Counted from the first letter of the stretch, positions 1 to 10,925 are shown. The stretch: DNA of 64,000 bases from Lithodes maja (GCA_037953745.1 JBAKBP010001392.1:124001-188000), one strand, 5' to 3'. Notes: generated by a model not told the origin, from the sequence alone. Numbers and translations: made by a program.

Positions 1-492
1 TGGGAAGATATTATTGGGATGGAATTTGTGCTGTACCTGGTATCAGTGCATTACCACAAGCCCACCGAAACGTCAATAAAATACCCTCATTGTTCCCTGA
101 TTAAATAGCACTGTATGAATATTCCCATATTCAAAATATGCTATAGGGGTGCAATGCCTGGTGAGATATCTGCTCAACAGGTGGCGTTGTGTGTGTGTGT
201 GTGTGTAAGTGTGAGAGTCCGAGTGTAGGGGGTGAGACAGTGAAGCACGGGAACGAGGTGGCTTCAGAGATGGGGTCGTTTCGGGCCATGAGTGAGCACC
301 GTGCCTCATGTGAAGGCAAGATGGCAGGTGCTCGTTGTACTCTACGTGCTTCACATGTCTCACTCCCTAGACAGGAACAAGACCTCACAGGCTTCACTGT
401 TCATTGTAAAGCGGTGAATGATAAGGCTCTCAGCCTATGCCCGAGAGGAAGTAAGTTGGAATATAGAAAAAAAAAAAAAAAAAAAAAAAAAA
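1..492 (+). repeat. tRNA-derived SINE, copy 1 (5' end cut by window edge)
   Basis: This segment matches, in inverted orientation, nearly the whole body of the SINE at 4949-5498 and ends in a 26-base A run at 467-492. The tRNA-like head seen in the other copy would lie before base 1, so this copy is cut by the window edge. A (GT)n run sits inside at about 187-206. Open frames through it are incidental. Calling it a SINE rests on the polymerase III-type head of the sister copy plus the poly(A) tail; the family name is unknown. Confidence 0.75.
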
Positions 493-797
493 CTGTAACA
501 GATTGAAAATTGGGGGTAAGGGGGATATATAGCAAAAAGGCTATATTTTTAAAGCAAATCAACAATTTTCTTGTATCTCTTATTCTTTAACCTTCCTACC
601 CAGGCTGCCTTAGGTAAGGACAGCGCGGCTGAAGGGCCGCAACCCGGTATGCCTTATGTAAGGCATTTGCTTGAAAGCGTGCTTTAAATTTTGCGCGGGC
701 AAATTTTACTTTGCGGGGGCGATCGTAGCGCCACCAAGCCTCAACTACCACGCTTATCAGTTCCTACGTTGCCGCCATTGAGAGCTACAGCAAAAAA

Positions 798-3482
798 ATG
801 AATTCCGACGCGTCCGATACTGTGCAATCTCCCGCGCGTCCCAGTGCTACCCCGCTTGCAACATCTACGCCTCTGCCAACCGAGAAGAAAAGGAAAGTAA
901 GGAAAGTGAAACGTTTGCTAAGTGACAGTGCAATACACCGTGAACTTTTCAACCAGGATTTGAGCAGTGGTGAAAGCTCTGTGGACAAAAACCTCTATAT
1001 TCAGAGTAGAAGTGGGAGCGAAATTGACGATTTTGTGGGATTTAGTGCTGATGACAATGTTGATTTATTTGATGGGGGTGATAGTAGTGATGATCCTGAT
1101 GTGGAAGTGGTGGAGGAAGGTGCTATTGAAGTACCAAGTGTGCTAGAGCCAACCCCTTCGCCTAGTTTCGTAGGTCAGGGTAGGCCAGGTAGGCCTAGCC
1201 CTAGCCCTACGCCAGGACCTTCCCCTTTGCCTGCCCGTACGCCCTTGAAAGTGGGTAAATACTTTTATAAACAGTCTTTAGTGAAAAGTGCAGCCAAGAA
1301 AGCACGCAGGGAGGCAGAAAAAGTGAGGGAAGGCGTAGATAGTGAGAGTGACGCCGACCCAGGCCTAGCAACAACCCGCATTCCTTTGTCACGACGCCTT
1401 GACCCGGGACGCCGGGAGGGCCACCCACAGCCCTCAGCTTCATCTGTCCCTCAAGATGACCAAAGGGCCTCTACAAGTGCGCCATTGGCCTCCCGCAGTG
1501 TGTCACCACAGGCCCCGCATCGTAGGTCATTATTTCCTGCTGAAAAGTCCCCGGCTAGCCGCAAAAGGAGCCCAACTCCCGAGGCCGAGGCTCCCATTGC
1601 TCAACCTCCCGCAGCCCCATGCCGCCGACGCCCGGTCTATTCTTCACCAGAATTGACTCCTGAAGAGGCTGCTGACGACCCCGACATTGCCCCAGATGAC
1701 CTGACGTCGCCTGAGGAAGAGGAAAACGAGGAGGAAGAGTAAGAGGAAGAGGGAGTCCCGACAAGAAGAGTCAAAGGACCTCGAGGTCGTGGACGTGGTC
1801 AGCCTGCCGACGCCGCTGCCCCTGGGCCTGGGCCTGGGCCTGGGCGTGGGCGTGCAGGGCATCCGCGTGGCCAAGGGCGTGTGCCAGGGCATCCAGGGCG
1901 TGTGCCTGCTGCAGCTCCACGTCCTCGACCTGCTGAAATGTTTGTGTGGTCAGATGGGTCGGATTTTGTGCCAGATTTTGCCTTTGACGAGGTACAACAG
2001 GGTTCTGGGGTGTCACCAGCATATCCCTATGGCCCAAATGCCACCCCCAGTGAACTTTTCTGTGGCTTCTACGACAATGAAGTCATGGAATACCTTGTCA
2101 AAGAGACAAATCACCACCAGGCTATCTGTTCAAACTTTCTTGGCAGGAAGACAAGTGCAAAGATGGTGGCATGGAGAGCTCTCACTGTGGCAGAATTATA
2201 TGTGTTCTTGGCACTCACAATGCTGATGACACACATAAAGAAGCACGTTCTGGCCGACTACTGGATAACTGGCGACCTCACAACGACTCCAGCATTTGGC
2301 AATTTCATGTCAAGGGATAGGTACTTCGACATCCTCTCATATTTCCACCTGACAAATAACATGCATGTCCACGAGCCCGACACACTCTGGAAGATCAGGC
2401 AACTGTATGACATGATATGTCATCGGTTTTCCACCTACCTGATTCCATTTCAGAAGCTGTGCATCGACGAGTCTCTGGTCCTGTTCCGTGGTAGGCTGCA
2501 CTTCCGACAGTATATCCCGTCAAAGAGACACCGCTTCGGCACCAAGCTCTTCGTCCTCTGCGACTGCAAGACGGGATATGTGCTCGACTTTATAGTCTAC
2601 AGCGGCAAGGGTGGTGAGGTGGAGATTGACCCCCTCATTGGTTTTGGCGGCGCTGTGGTAAAGAGGATGATGGAGAGGTACTTCCATGACAACCACGTCC
2701 TCTATACCGACAATTATTACACGTCGCCTATCCTCGCCAAGTACCTCCATGACCGCAAGACCGGAACTGTCGGCACAGTGAAGGGGAAGAGGAAGGGCAT
2801 GCCAGCCTACCCAACAAAAACTAAGAAGACGGACATATTCCACAAGAAGAGTGGCCCCATCCTCTCCATCCACTGGCATGACCAGCGCAAGGTCAACCTC
2901 CTCACCACATGCCACAAAGCAGAGATGGTCCCCACAGGGAAGGTGGACCGAAAAACTAAGAACCCTATCACAAAACCAGCTGCTGTTCTGGACTATAACC
3001 TCAACATGCGCCTCGTCGACAAGTCCGACATGCAGATGGGCTTCATAGACTGCCTGCGAACATCTTGCAGGTGGTACAAGAAGTTTGTCCTGCATACAGT
3101 AGATATGTCTGTCCTCAACGCGTACAACATCTACCGTTTGAGGTGTCCAGTCATCAAGTACAAGAGCCTGCGGACCTTCCAAAAGCAGCTGATACATGAG
3201 CTCCTGGTAAAACATGCGGGTACACCAGGGAGGCCACTACAAGGACCAGGCATGATGGACAGAATAGGATGTGCCGACTTCATCAGAAAGCACCAGCTCG
3301 TCGCCCTTCCTTTCCAGGGTCCTAACAGCCGAATAAGGATGCAGAAGAGGTGCTATGTGTGCACCCGCACAACTCGACGACCAAGCAAACCCACAAAAAC
3401 CACTTGGCAATGCCTCGAGTGTCAGGTGGGACTGTGTGCCGGCACCTGCTTCAATGATTTCCACACTCTGGCAAACTATTGA
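798..3482 (+). pseudogene. piggyBac transposase, one in-frame stop
   Basis: DDE-type transposase that would cut and paste the surrounding element at TTAA. The frame runs from ATG 798 to a stop at 3482, about 894 codons, broken only by TAA at 1740-1742; open frames of 314 and 533 codons lie either side in the same phase. The second part (from 1881) holds the conserved core. Candidate catalytic aspartates lie in CIDES (residue 196 of that part), YTDNYY (277) and LVDKSD (380). A Cys/His-rich C-terminal domain follows (CYVC, CLEC, CAGTC, about 487-523). The first 314 codons are acidic and Ser/Pro-rich, longer than the short disordered N-terminus of the classical moth enzyme. A Pro/Gly/Arg repeat follows the stop. 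The stop lies in a Glu-rich run (GAG/GAA to TAA). It could be a recent null mutation or an assembly error; the downstream half could start only at an internal Met. Confidence 0.9.
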
Positions 3483-3534
3483 AGTGTAAGTGACAGTGAT
3501 AGTGACACTCAATAATAATAATATAACTAAGTAT

Positions 3535-3895
3535 AAGTGAAAGAGACACATAAGTAATAATAAGTGCCTTCAGAACAATATGAACAAGTGAAAGTGACAC
3601 TAAAATATATATTCCTAACAATAAAGAAGTGAAAATTACACTATCAATTACCATAGTCCAGTATAAATAATCATAACTACTATAATAATGACTACAAAAC
3701 TAAGTCTAAGTGAAAGAGACACACATAAGTAATAATAAGTGCCTTCAGAACAATATGAACAAGTGAAAGTGACACTAAAATATATATTCCTAACAATAAA
3801 GAAGTGAAAATGACACAATCAATTACCATAGTCCAGTATAAATAATCATAACTACTATAATAATAACAATAAAACTAAGTATAAGTGACAGAGAC
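3535..3895 (+). repeat. 173-bp tandem duplication in transposon 3' region
   Basis: About 2.1 copies of an AT-rich unit begin at 3535, 3708 and about 3881, each opening with AAGTGA(A/C)AGAGACAC. The first two units differ at only a few bases. The third is cut after about 20 bases. It lies between the transposase stop and the right end of the piggyBac element. No coding potential was seen. Confidence 0.85.
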
Positions 3896-4316
3896 ACAAA
3901 TTACTTCAGAAAAAAATATTTATTGAGTGAAAATATCATAACAATAATATATGGCATAATAAACAATAAAACACTAAAAAATCGCTTCCCGCCATAATTC
4001 AAGGTAGAGCGACGAGTCAAAACGTTCGTCGTAGCCTGGGCCGCGGGTGAGCGTTCGGACGCGGCGAGGTAAATATGCGGCAAAAGTTACCTCCACTTCC
4101 ATCACCATAACTCCTGAACTACTTGAGCTAGAAAGCTCTATTCAACGCCATTCTACGCGGGAAGGTAAGGCACCCATTTTGACATATGTTTGATTATTGT
4201 AGGTAGTACTGTATATTAAGCGAGATTAGCCTTAGTTTACTTTGTTGTGTTTTCAGCCAGATCGCCCGGATACAGCCTCCGTCATTAAGAAAGGCTGCCC
4301 GGGTAGGAAGGGTTAA

Positions 4317-4948
4317 GAGAGAGAAGACAAATAAGAGATGCGTCTCCATTTTTTCACAAAACCATAAGGAGACGCCCCTGGACCTAAGGAGACGTAGGTA
4401 TGTTTAAAACACAAAAACACACATAAAATTATATAAGTACCGGTACTTACCTCATGGGTACCAGAAAGAAAGCATGGTACTTTTGGTTGTAAGTTGACAA
4501 TGCTAAAGCAATAAAACGGACTGACATAGGCCTTATAATATATATTATTAGAGAGACATAAAATATTACTAAACATACTAATTGCTCATTGTAGGCCAAT
4601 AACAAAACAGTTTAGAGGATGCAGGGAAGTTATATATGTAACATTCATGCTAATACGAGGTTTAAATCAAGCACCAGTCGCCAACCCGGGCATATTTGGG
4701 GAAAATAGGGATAGGAAATGGGCGGAGGGCCTGGAAATATAGTCTATTTTTTCATCACTAGGCTGACAGGGCCCACACAAACATTTGACTGCTGGCAAGA
4801 ACATGCTTAATGTGATTTTGAATTGCTGAGGGGGTAAAAGGGGTGCGTCTCCTTAGGGCCAGCAAAAAATTCTGGAGGTCCAATAGAGACGCATTTTTCA
4901 AACTGTTGCCATACCTCACTGGTAGAAAGCCATTCTCCCCACTATGTA
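4317..4948. other. Non-coding DNA with GCGTCTCC motif pairs
   Basis: No gene is recognisable between the piggyBac right end and the SINE poly(A). The stretch carries inverted pairs of an 8-bp motif: GCGTCTCC at 4340-4347 facing GGAGACGC at 4367-4374, and TGCGTCTC at 4844-4851 facing GAGACGCA at 4886-4893. The same motif recurs at about 5627-5660, 5790-5837 and 6180-6210. Confidence 0.6.
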
Positions 4949-5498
4949 TTTTTTTTTTTTTTTTCTATATTCCAACTTACTTCCTCTCGGGCATAGGCCG
5001 AGAGCCTTAACATTCACCGCTTTACAATGAACAGTGAAGCCCGTGAGGTCTTGTTCCAGTCTAGGGAGTGAGACATGTGAAGCACGTAGAGTACAACGAG
5101 CACCTGCCATCTTGCCTTCACATGAGGCACGGTGCTCACTCATGGCCCGAAACGACCCCATCTCTGAAGCCACCTCGTTCCCGTGCTTCACTGGCTCACC
5201 CCCTACACTCGGACTCTCACACTTACACACACACAACGCCACCTGTTGAGCAGATAACTCACCAGGCATTGCACCCCTATAGCATATTTTGAATATGGGA
5301 ATATTCATACAGTGCTATTTAATCAGGGAACAATGAGGGTATTTTATTGACGTTTCGGTGGGCTTGTGGTAATGCACTGATACCAGGTACAGTACAAATT
5401 CCATCCCAATAATATCTTCCCATTGATACATCGGGATTTGAACCCGGGACCTTTGGATTACCAGGCCAGTGGCAAGACCACTCCACCACACCTCCCCT
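4949..5498 (-). repeat. tRNA-derived SINE, full-length copy
   Basis: Read on the minus strand, the element starts near 5498 with a tRNA-like head. A-box-like GTGGTGGAGTGG is followed about 40 bases later by a clear B box, GGTTCAAATCC (5446-5456). A body of about 430 bases shared with copy 1 follows, then a poly(A) tail (T run at 4949-4964). A tRNA head plus a 3' A tract is the usual structure of a polymerase III SINE mobilised by a LINE. A target duplication was not clear. Both SINE tails point inward toward the piggyBac element. Confidence 0.82.
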
Positions 5499-6204
5499 GT
5501 ATGGTGTAATTAGGGTCGAGTTTCCTTCACCCAGGATAAAAGAAAAGGTTATTATGTTTAATAATGTTAACAAAATAAACACACATTTACAAGGACCTAA
5601 GGAGAAGCAACCCGGCTACCCTAAGCAGACGTGTGCGTCTCTATAAATGCGTCTCTATAGGGCCCAGGGTTCTAGTTAAGGCAGCTTCGTAAATGGTGAA
5701 GGAAACTCAACCTTATTTATACCAGACATAGAGGAGAGTATGCTGTGTTACCAGTGTGGTGTACGACCTTCTGACATCAATTTGAAAAAATGCGTCTCCA
5801 TTGGATTTTACTATTTTTGCTGGACCTATGGGGACGCACCCTCACCCCCCCTTCAGCCGTGCAAGTAAAAGCCTTTTGATCATGCAGTGTTATACTTCAA
5901 CTCATGCACTATCAACCTGCATTAATAGAAACAAGATTAAAATTAGGGAACTGTAAGAAATTTAGCTTTGAAAAAAAAAAAAAAATCCTTAGGTTTTCGT
6001 AAGGAATTTGCGAAAACATTATTTTTTTTTTAGTTCATCTTATCTCACACAATAACATATGAAAATAATAAGCAGGTACTATGTGAGCATATTAGGTGAT
6101 AGTTAAAGAATATTTTGGCCCACCATTCATGCATTATCTACTCATCCTATGCCTGTGCAAGTTTTTTTGTTTCAAGTGCGTCTACTTTGGGCAATGCGTC
6201 TCCA
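5499..6204. other. Non-coding spacer
   Basis: No gene or RNA is recognised. It contains more GCGTCTCC/GGGGACGC motif pairs (about 5592-5660 and 5790-5837) and short A/T runs. The last motif copy (about 6196-6209) sits right at the 3' end of the neighbouring LINE fragment. Confidence 0.5.
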
Positions 6205-8510
6205 TTGGTACTCGTACCCTATCTTCCTCCATCCCCTCTAGCCTCACTTTGTACTTCCCTTTCGCTTTCCCAATCCTTTCCTCAAACGTACTCCACCCCA
6301 TCTCCCCTCAGATTGCTTCTTGTGCTACGTATTTATTTGCCCCCAATCCTGTCCTCCCGATTTTATTTTGTACCGTTTCTAATTTCTTCGTCTCCGCCTC
6401 TGTTGTTTCTACCGCCTCTAAGCCGTACATTATTGCAGGTACTCCAAATCCTTTCCACAGCCCTCGCACTATTTCATAGCTATTCGCTCTTAGCCTTGTC
6501 GCGCTCCATAGTCTCCCATTCCATTGTTGCATTTGTCCAACCTTTTCACTTTTCGCCTTCTCAAACCCTTTCTCCGTAATTGTTGCCCCCAGATATTTAT
6601 ACTCCCTTGTCTTCTTCATTCTGTTTCCTTCCAATGTCCATTCCTCGTCCTCTTGAAGCTCTCCATTCATTTTCATCACCTGGCTCTTTTCTTTACTAAA
6701 TCTTACTTCAAGTTCCTCCCCGAATCTCGTTGCTTCCTCTAGTAGTCTCTGCCATCAGAACTACGTCGTCAGCAAACAGAAGTACCCCCAGTCTTTCCTT
6801 GTTTATCTGTATCCCCTCCCCCACTCTTTTTATCTTCTGTGTCATTTCTTCCATATATAACGCAAATAATAACGGCGATAATACGCACCCCTGCCTTACC
6901 CCCCTCTTGCTTTCTACCCATCCCGTTTCTATACTTCCTAGCGCGTACTTCGCCTTTGTTCCTTGGTACATCGATGTTATGATGTTTATATACTTTTCTG
7001 GTATTCCACTCCTTGCCATTATTTTCCACAACAGTTCCCTGTTTACTCTATCATAGGCTTTCTCTATATCCAGGAATGCACAGTAACCCATTTTCTTCTC
7101 TCTTTTCATTTTCCCTATCACTTCGCTTAGTATATAGATATTATCTGTCTCCCTCCTGTCTCTTCTGAACCCATTTTGCTCATCACTTATTATTCCGTTT
7201 CCCTCTATGGCTCTATTCATCCTTTCCTTCAATATCCCGCAGAAGAGTTTCCCTATTGTGTTTGTCACTGTCACTGGCCTGTAGCTTTTCATTTCCTTTT
7301 TACTATTGTACCCTCCCTTGTGCAATAGTGTTACTCTCGCTTCATTCCATCTTTCTGGTACTCTCTCATTTCCCATTTTCTTCAGCCTTCTTGCCATTTC
7401 TTCCCCCCCCCCCTCTATGTACATTTCATTTGGTATCCCATCCGGGCCGGTCGCCTTTCCCTTTTTTAGTGCTTTGATCCCTCTCCTTTCTTCTTCTATT
7501 GTGAGCTCCCTTTCCATTTCCATCTTATCCTGTTCTGGTAGCCTTCTCTCTCTCATTTCCTAGTTCCATTCCCTCCCCTCCCCTTGTTCATTTACCCCCC
7601 TATTTCCTCCCAGTATCGCTTTATTTCAATCTTTATTTCTTCTTCTGTCTTTATTATTCTATCTCCCACTATTAGTTCCATGCTTTCTTCCTCTCTACCG
7701 GTCTCACCTCTTAACATCCTATACCACTCCTTTTGGCCCTCTTTCCCCTTGCTTCTGATCTTTTCTACTTCTTCTTTCTTGTGTTTTATCATTGCCTCTT
7801 GTATCAGTATTTTAACCTTCTTCCTTTTCTCCTCGTATGCCCTTACCGCTTGTCTTTCTTCTCGTTCCCTCTCTCCGCCTTCCCTCCTATTTCTCTCTAT
7901 CATCCTTCTTTCACTTCTTGCTTGTTTTATTTCCCTATTCCACCATGGTTTTTGTTTTCTTTTTCCTGTCCATCTTCTTATTCTTCCTATACTCCTTTCT
8001 GGCGCTCTATTTATGTCCATCATCAACTCTCCGTCCATTTCTTCTATGCTTCCCTCTCTTCTTTCCCCTATTTCCCCTATTTCTTCCAGGTAACCTCTGT
8101 ATTCTACCCATCTTTCACTTTTTAGATTCCATCTATTAATCTTCCATCTCGTGTTTCCTTTGCTTTTCCATTCCTTTGTGTAGTTTATCACCATGAGTCT
8201 GTGGTCGCTTTGTATCCCTACTTCATTTTCTTCATCTATCCACATGTTTTGGATCTCTTCCCTTGCTCTTCCATTCGCTAGTATGAAGTCTATCGCCGAT
8301 CTTTGGCCTTCTCCGTGTCTTACCCTCTCCCATTGTTTGGTTCAGTATTTCCATGTCATTTTCTTCCGCAAATTGGATCAAGGTTTCTCCATTCCCATTT
8401 ATCCTTTCCCCTAGTATCCCTATAGGCCTATGTGCATTCATGTCTCCCATTATAATTATCTCCTCTTCCTCCCTACCCCTTATCATTGCACCCAATGAAT
8501 CCTTCGACCT
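6205..8510 (-). pseudogene. Non-LTR retrotransposon ORF2 fragment (endonuclease + RT), decayed
   Basis: Minus-strand LINE relic. From 8495 downward it shows an apurinic-type endonuclease (IIIMGDMNAHR, then after a frame change AIDFILANG and QSDHRLMV). A charged linker (about 8120-7592) follows, then a reverse transcriptase (7556-6708) with TGPDGIPNE, YRPVTV, FLDIEKAYDRV, RQGCVLSPLLF and the catalytic FADDVV box. A thumb/C-terminal part (6679-6308) contains YKYLGATIT. Frame changes lie near 8335, 7570 and 6700. A TGA at 6308-6310 interrupts a frame that is open again down to about 6215. The 5' part of the endonuclease and any ORF1 are missing. The clade is not assigned. The coding strand is purine-rich, like the fragment at 19795-20283. 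Confidence 0.88.
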
Positions 8511-8589
8511 GGGTCCTCGTCTTCTTGTTTTGAAAGATGCGGTGAGTGCGATTCACCCAATAAATGGCTTGAACGTTACTCACAAAAAC

Positions 8590-8661
8590 TATATTATATT
8601 ATATTATATTATATTAGGGTTAGGTTAGGTTAGGTTAATCTAATCTAATATAATATAATAT
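8590..8661. repeat. TATAT-type runs around an interstitial (TTAGG)4
   Basis: A (TATAT)n run at 8590-8615 is followed by TTAGG G and three further TTAGG units (about 8613-8634), then TAATC/TAATA repeats of opposite sense up to 8661. TTAGG is the canonical arthropod telomere unit, but this tract is far too short to be a telomere. Confidence 0.7.
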
Positions 8662-9420
8662 TTGTACATTTTGGAAGCGTAAATGGCCTCCCCACAATTT
8701 TCCTTACCTACCGGTACTGTAAAAGCGCGATTCACCCAATAAATGGCAATTATGGCGCCATTTGACGGAGTATCTTCAGATTAATGAATAATGGGTAAGT
8801 TAATGCAAATCCTGGACAAACTGGATTTTAGGTCACGTATGGAATATAATATTCTAAATGTATACTATAGCTTTGTCATAGAATATTAGTCACCACAATA
8901 TATGTCTTTACCGCTGCATATTCAATTATTTTTCCTTAGACTTTGTGGGTTAAATAAGGGTGATGGCGGCCATCTTGGATCAGCTGAGCACTAATATTTT
9001 TCATTTTTTTACCGTAGTTTTAGCCTAGTAGCCTATTTTGTCATATTCTATATCAATACTAACCCTGCGGGTGTCTGGGGGCGGCAGCCCCCAGGTTAGG
9101 TTAGGGTAATGACAAAAATATGGTTTTAGGGGGCATGTTTTAATATTGCAAAATAATGGGTAAATATGAATTTCCAGAAGGAAAAACACCTTAAAACACA
9201 CTAGGCCTAATCAATGAAGAAACTGATGAGAAAAAGGATTATAGGCTAATACCAAAAACACAAAGGCCTACATGACCTAAAATCCAATTTGACCCAAATC
9301 CCCCACTCAAACCATGATAAACAACAATTAGGCTAAACACTATAGGCCTAGCCTATTCCCTTGAAAAAATATAAAGAAACTTGGTAAATAAGGCGGCTCT
9401 AGCGGTCTTGAATGTTACCA
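8658..9420 (+). repeat. Duplicated non-coding segment, copy 1
   Basis: The sequence starting ATTTGTACATTTTGGAAGCG and running to CTTGAATGTTACC is repeated downstream: 9567-9762, then 13414-13470 after a large insertion. Copy 1 carries a MITE (8814-9294) that copy 2 lacks, so the pair gives natural empty sites for both insertions. GGCCTA motifs are dense in the part around 9330-9530. Confidence 0.82.
8814..9294. mobile_element. MITE with 22-bp TIRs and 8-bp TSD (hAT-like)
   Basis: The left end GGACAAACTGGATTTTAGGT and the right end (reverse complement) GGTCAAATTGGATTTTAGGT match at 18 of 20 bases. The flanks are CAAATCCT (8806-8813) and CAAATCCC (9295-9302). The paralogous segment at 9712-9719 shows a single CAAATCCT with no insert. 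Eight-base duplications are typical of hAT elements. There is no coding capacity in 481 bp, so it is non-autonomous. Confidence 0.88.
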
Positions 9421-9830
9421 AATTTTCTTATGATCTTTAGAGCATAGGCCTAGCCTATAGGTGGCTAGGGCCTAGGCCTAGCCTAGATTCAATATTTATC
9501 TTCAAATAGGCCTAGGCCCCTATATCAACAAAATTTGTGGTATTAAAATAACATTGAACCTAATATTTGTACATTTTGGAAGCGTGCAACTGCATGGCCT
9601 CCCCACAATTTTCCTTACCTACTGTAAAAGCGCGATTCACCCAATAAATGGCGCCATTTGACGGAGTATCTTCAGATTAATGAATAATGGGTAAGTTAAT
9701 GCAAATCCTCCACTCAAACTATGAAAAACAACAAATAAACACTATATTCCTTGGAAAAAATAGGGTAAACCTGACTTTTTGGACCGACAGCGATTTCAGT
9801 AAGTTTTAGTTTGTAATTTTTAATTTTTCC

Positions 9831-10808
9831 GGTAAATTGATACGGTGTGACAGTCACAAGTTTTAGCATGTGTTTATTTTGTTTTTGCATTTTTTCTTTG
9901 ATATACAGTGTTGTTTTATACCAAGGACTGTCGCAAATGAGTATTTACCCATTATCCAACAATCTAAAAACATTGCCCCCACTAGTGGGGAGGGCTATGA
10001 AGATCAGGGAAATTGCGGGGTAAAAGGGGAAAAATAGGGGTAATATGGGAAGAACTACTGAAAATAAAATATAGAAAAGTAAGAAAACGTTAAAATGTGA
10101 AAATCCGAGCCAAGTTTTGGCAAAAGTTGGCTCGGATTTGGGTATTTTTCAGAGTACAAAAAACCCAAAATTGGGAAAAAAAGTTGGCTCGGCTTTTGGC
10201 ATTTTTCAAAGTAAAAAAAAACAGTAATTGAATTTTGAGAGTTGGCTCGAGTTTTCATGTTTTTTGAAACTCATTAAACCCCAAAATTTGCCAAAACTTG
10301 GCACGGGTTTAGCGATTTTTTGAAGCAAAAAAACACAGTAACCTAACCTAGAACGTTGGATACAAGAATAACCCTTACCTACCAGCTGATACCTTGTCAT
10401 GAACCTAACTAAGAAACCTAACCTAACCTAAAAACTAGTTTTTGTTGCGGGAAAAGTGTAATTCGGCAGAGAACATAAACAAAGTGACAGTGGCTTTGTG
10501 CAGTGGGGACTCTGAAAATTTTATAGAGGAGGGAAAATAAAATGTACGCAATTACCAAAGCAGCACTGGATCGCGCAACTGTAAGGTCCCCTGAGTAAGG
10601 TAGGAGGCGAAAAAAAAAAATCTATAAAGCAGAAGCCTGTAAAACAGGACGTCATTATGCAGACAAGACTGTGTTTTACCCTATATCTCCCTTACAATAC
10701 ATTTGCTAAGGGAAGGACATATATAGGACTGAAGACTATTATATAACATGCCTATAGGCTACACAAACATCGATGGGGCTTGTAACTGTCACACCGTAAA
10801 ATCTTACC
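9831..10808. mobile_element. Nested MITE, 30-bp TIRs, perfect 8-bp TSD
   Basis: The left 30 bases (GGTAAATTGATACGGTGTGA...) match the reverse complement of 10779-10808 (GGTAAGATTTTACGGTGTGA...) at 25 of 30 positions. ATTTTTCC directly flanks both ends (9823-9830 and 10809-10816), a perfect 8-bp target duplication as made by hAT transposases. It lies inside the larger 9764-13398 element and must be younger than it. No coding capacity was seen. Confidence 0.88.
10095..10330. repeat. Irregular tandem units with TTGGCTCGG core
   Basis: The core (T/A)GTTGGCTCGG or its complement occurs near 10107, 10126, 10181, 10240 and 10297, each followed by a T-rich or A-rich spacer. Three more occur at 11399-11485, outside the nested MITE. 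The spacing is uneven (about 20-60 bp). Function unknown. Confidence 0.6.
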
Positions 10809-10855
10809 ATTTTTCCTTCGGATATAGTGTTGTTTTATACTGAAGAGGAGCTGAA

Positions 10856-10925
10856 ATCTATCTATCTATCTATTGCCGGACGCCTTACTCCCCTTACGAG
10901 GGTGGCCATACACAGAATGCCCCCA
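10856..10925 (-). repeat. 3' terminal fragment of RTE-like LINE
   Basis: It matches the 3' end of the RTE-like element at 62646-63368. Both have the plus-strand order (ATCT)n, ATTGCC(G/T)GACGCC, GGGTGGCCA, GCCCCC. On the coding (minus) strand this is the C-terminal codon tail followed by a GATA/TAGA microsatellite. Only about 70 bp are clearly shared. It is a heavily truncated copy within the 3.6-kb DNA element. Confidence 0.6.

Larger units (their letters stand above)
591..4312 (+). mobile_element. piggyBac-superfamily DNA transposon with TTAA target duplication
   Basis: The element is bounded by TTAA at 587-590 and 4313-4316, the duplicated target expected for piggyBac. The ends are short inverted repeats: left CCTTCCTACCCAGGCTGCCT, right (reverse complement) CCCTTCCTACCCGGGCAGCC, differing by one inserted base and a few substitutions. 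It carries one transposase reading frame on the plus strand, a 173-bp tandem duplication behind the gene, and GC-rich subterminal DNA. The length of about 3.7 kb is plausible for a full-length element. The ends look intact; the gene has one stop. Confidence 0.93.

Noticed and set aside
189..506. Open frame of 105 codons over the SINE and (GT)n run
   Set aside because: It lies wholly in a SINE, its end is the poly(A) tail read as Lys, and the inverted copy carries the same frame.
2520..3215. 231-codon open frame antisense to the piggyBac transposase
   Set aside because: Shadow of the real gene; the sense strand has all the conserved motifs.
8590..8661. Telomere end
   Set aside because: Only four TTAGG units, flanked by ordinary repeats on both sides.
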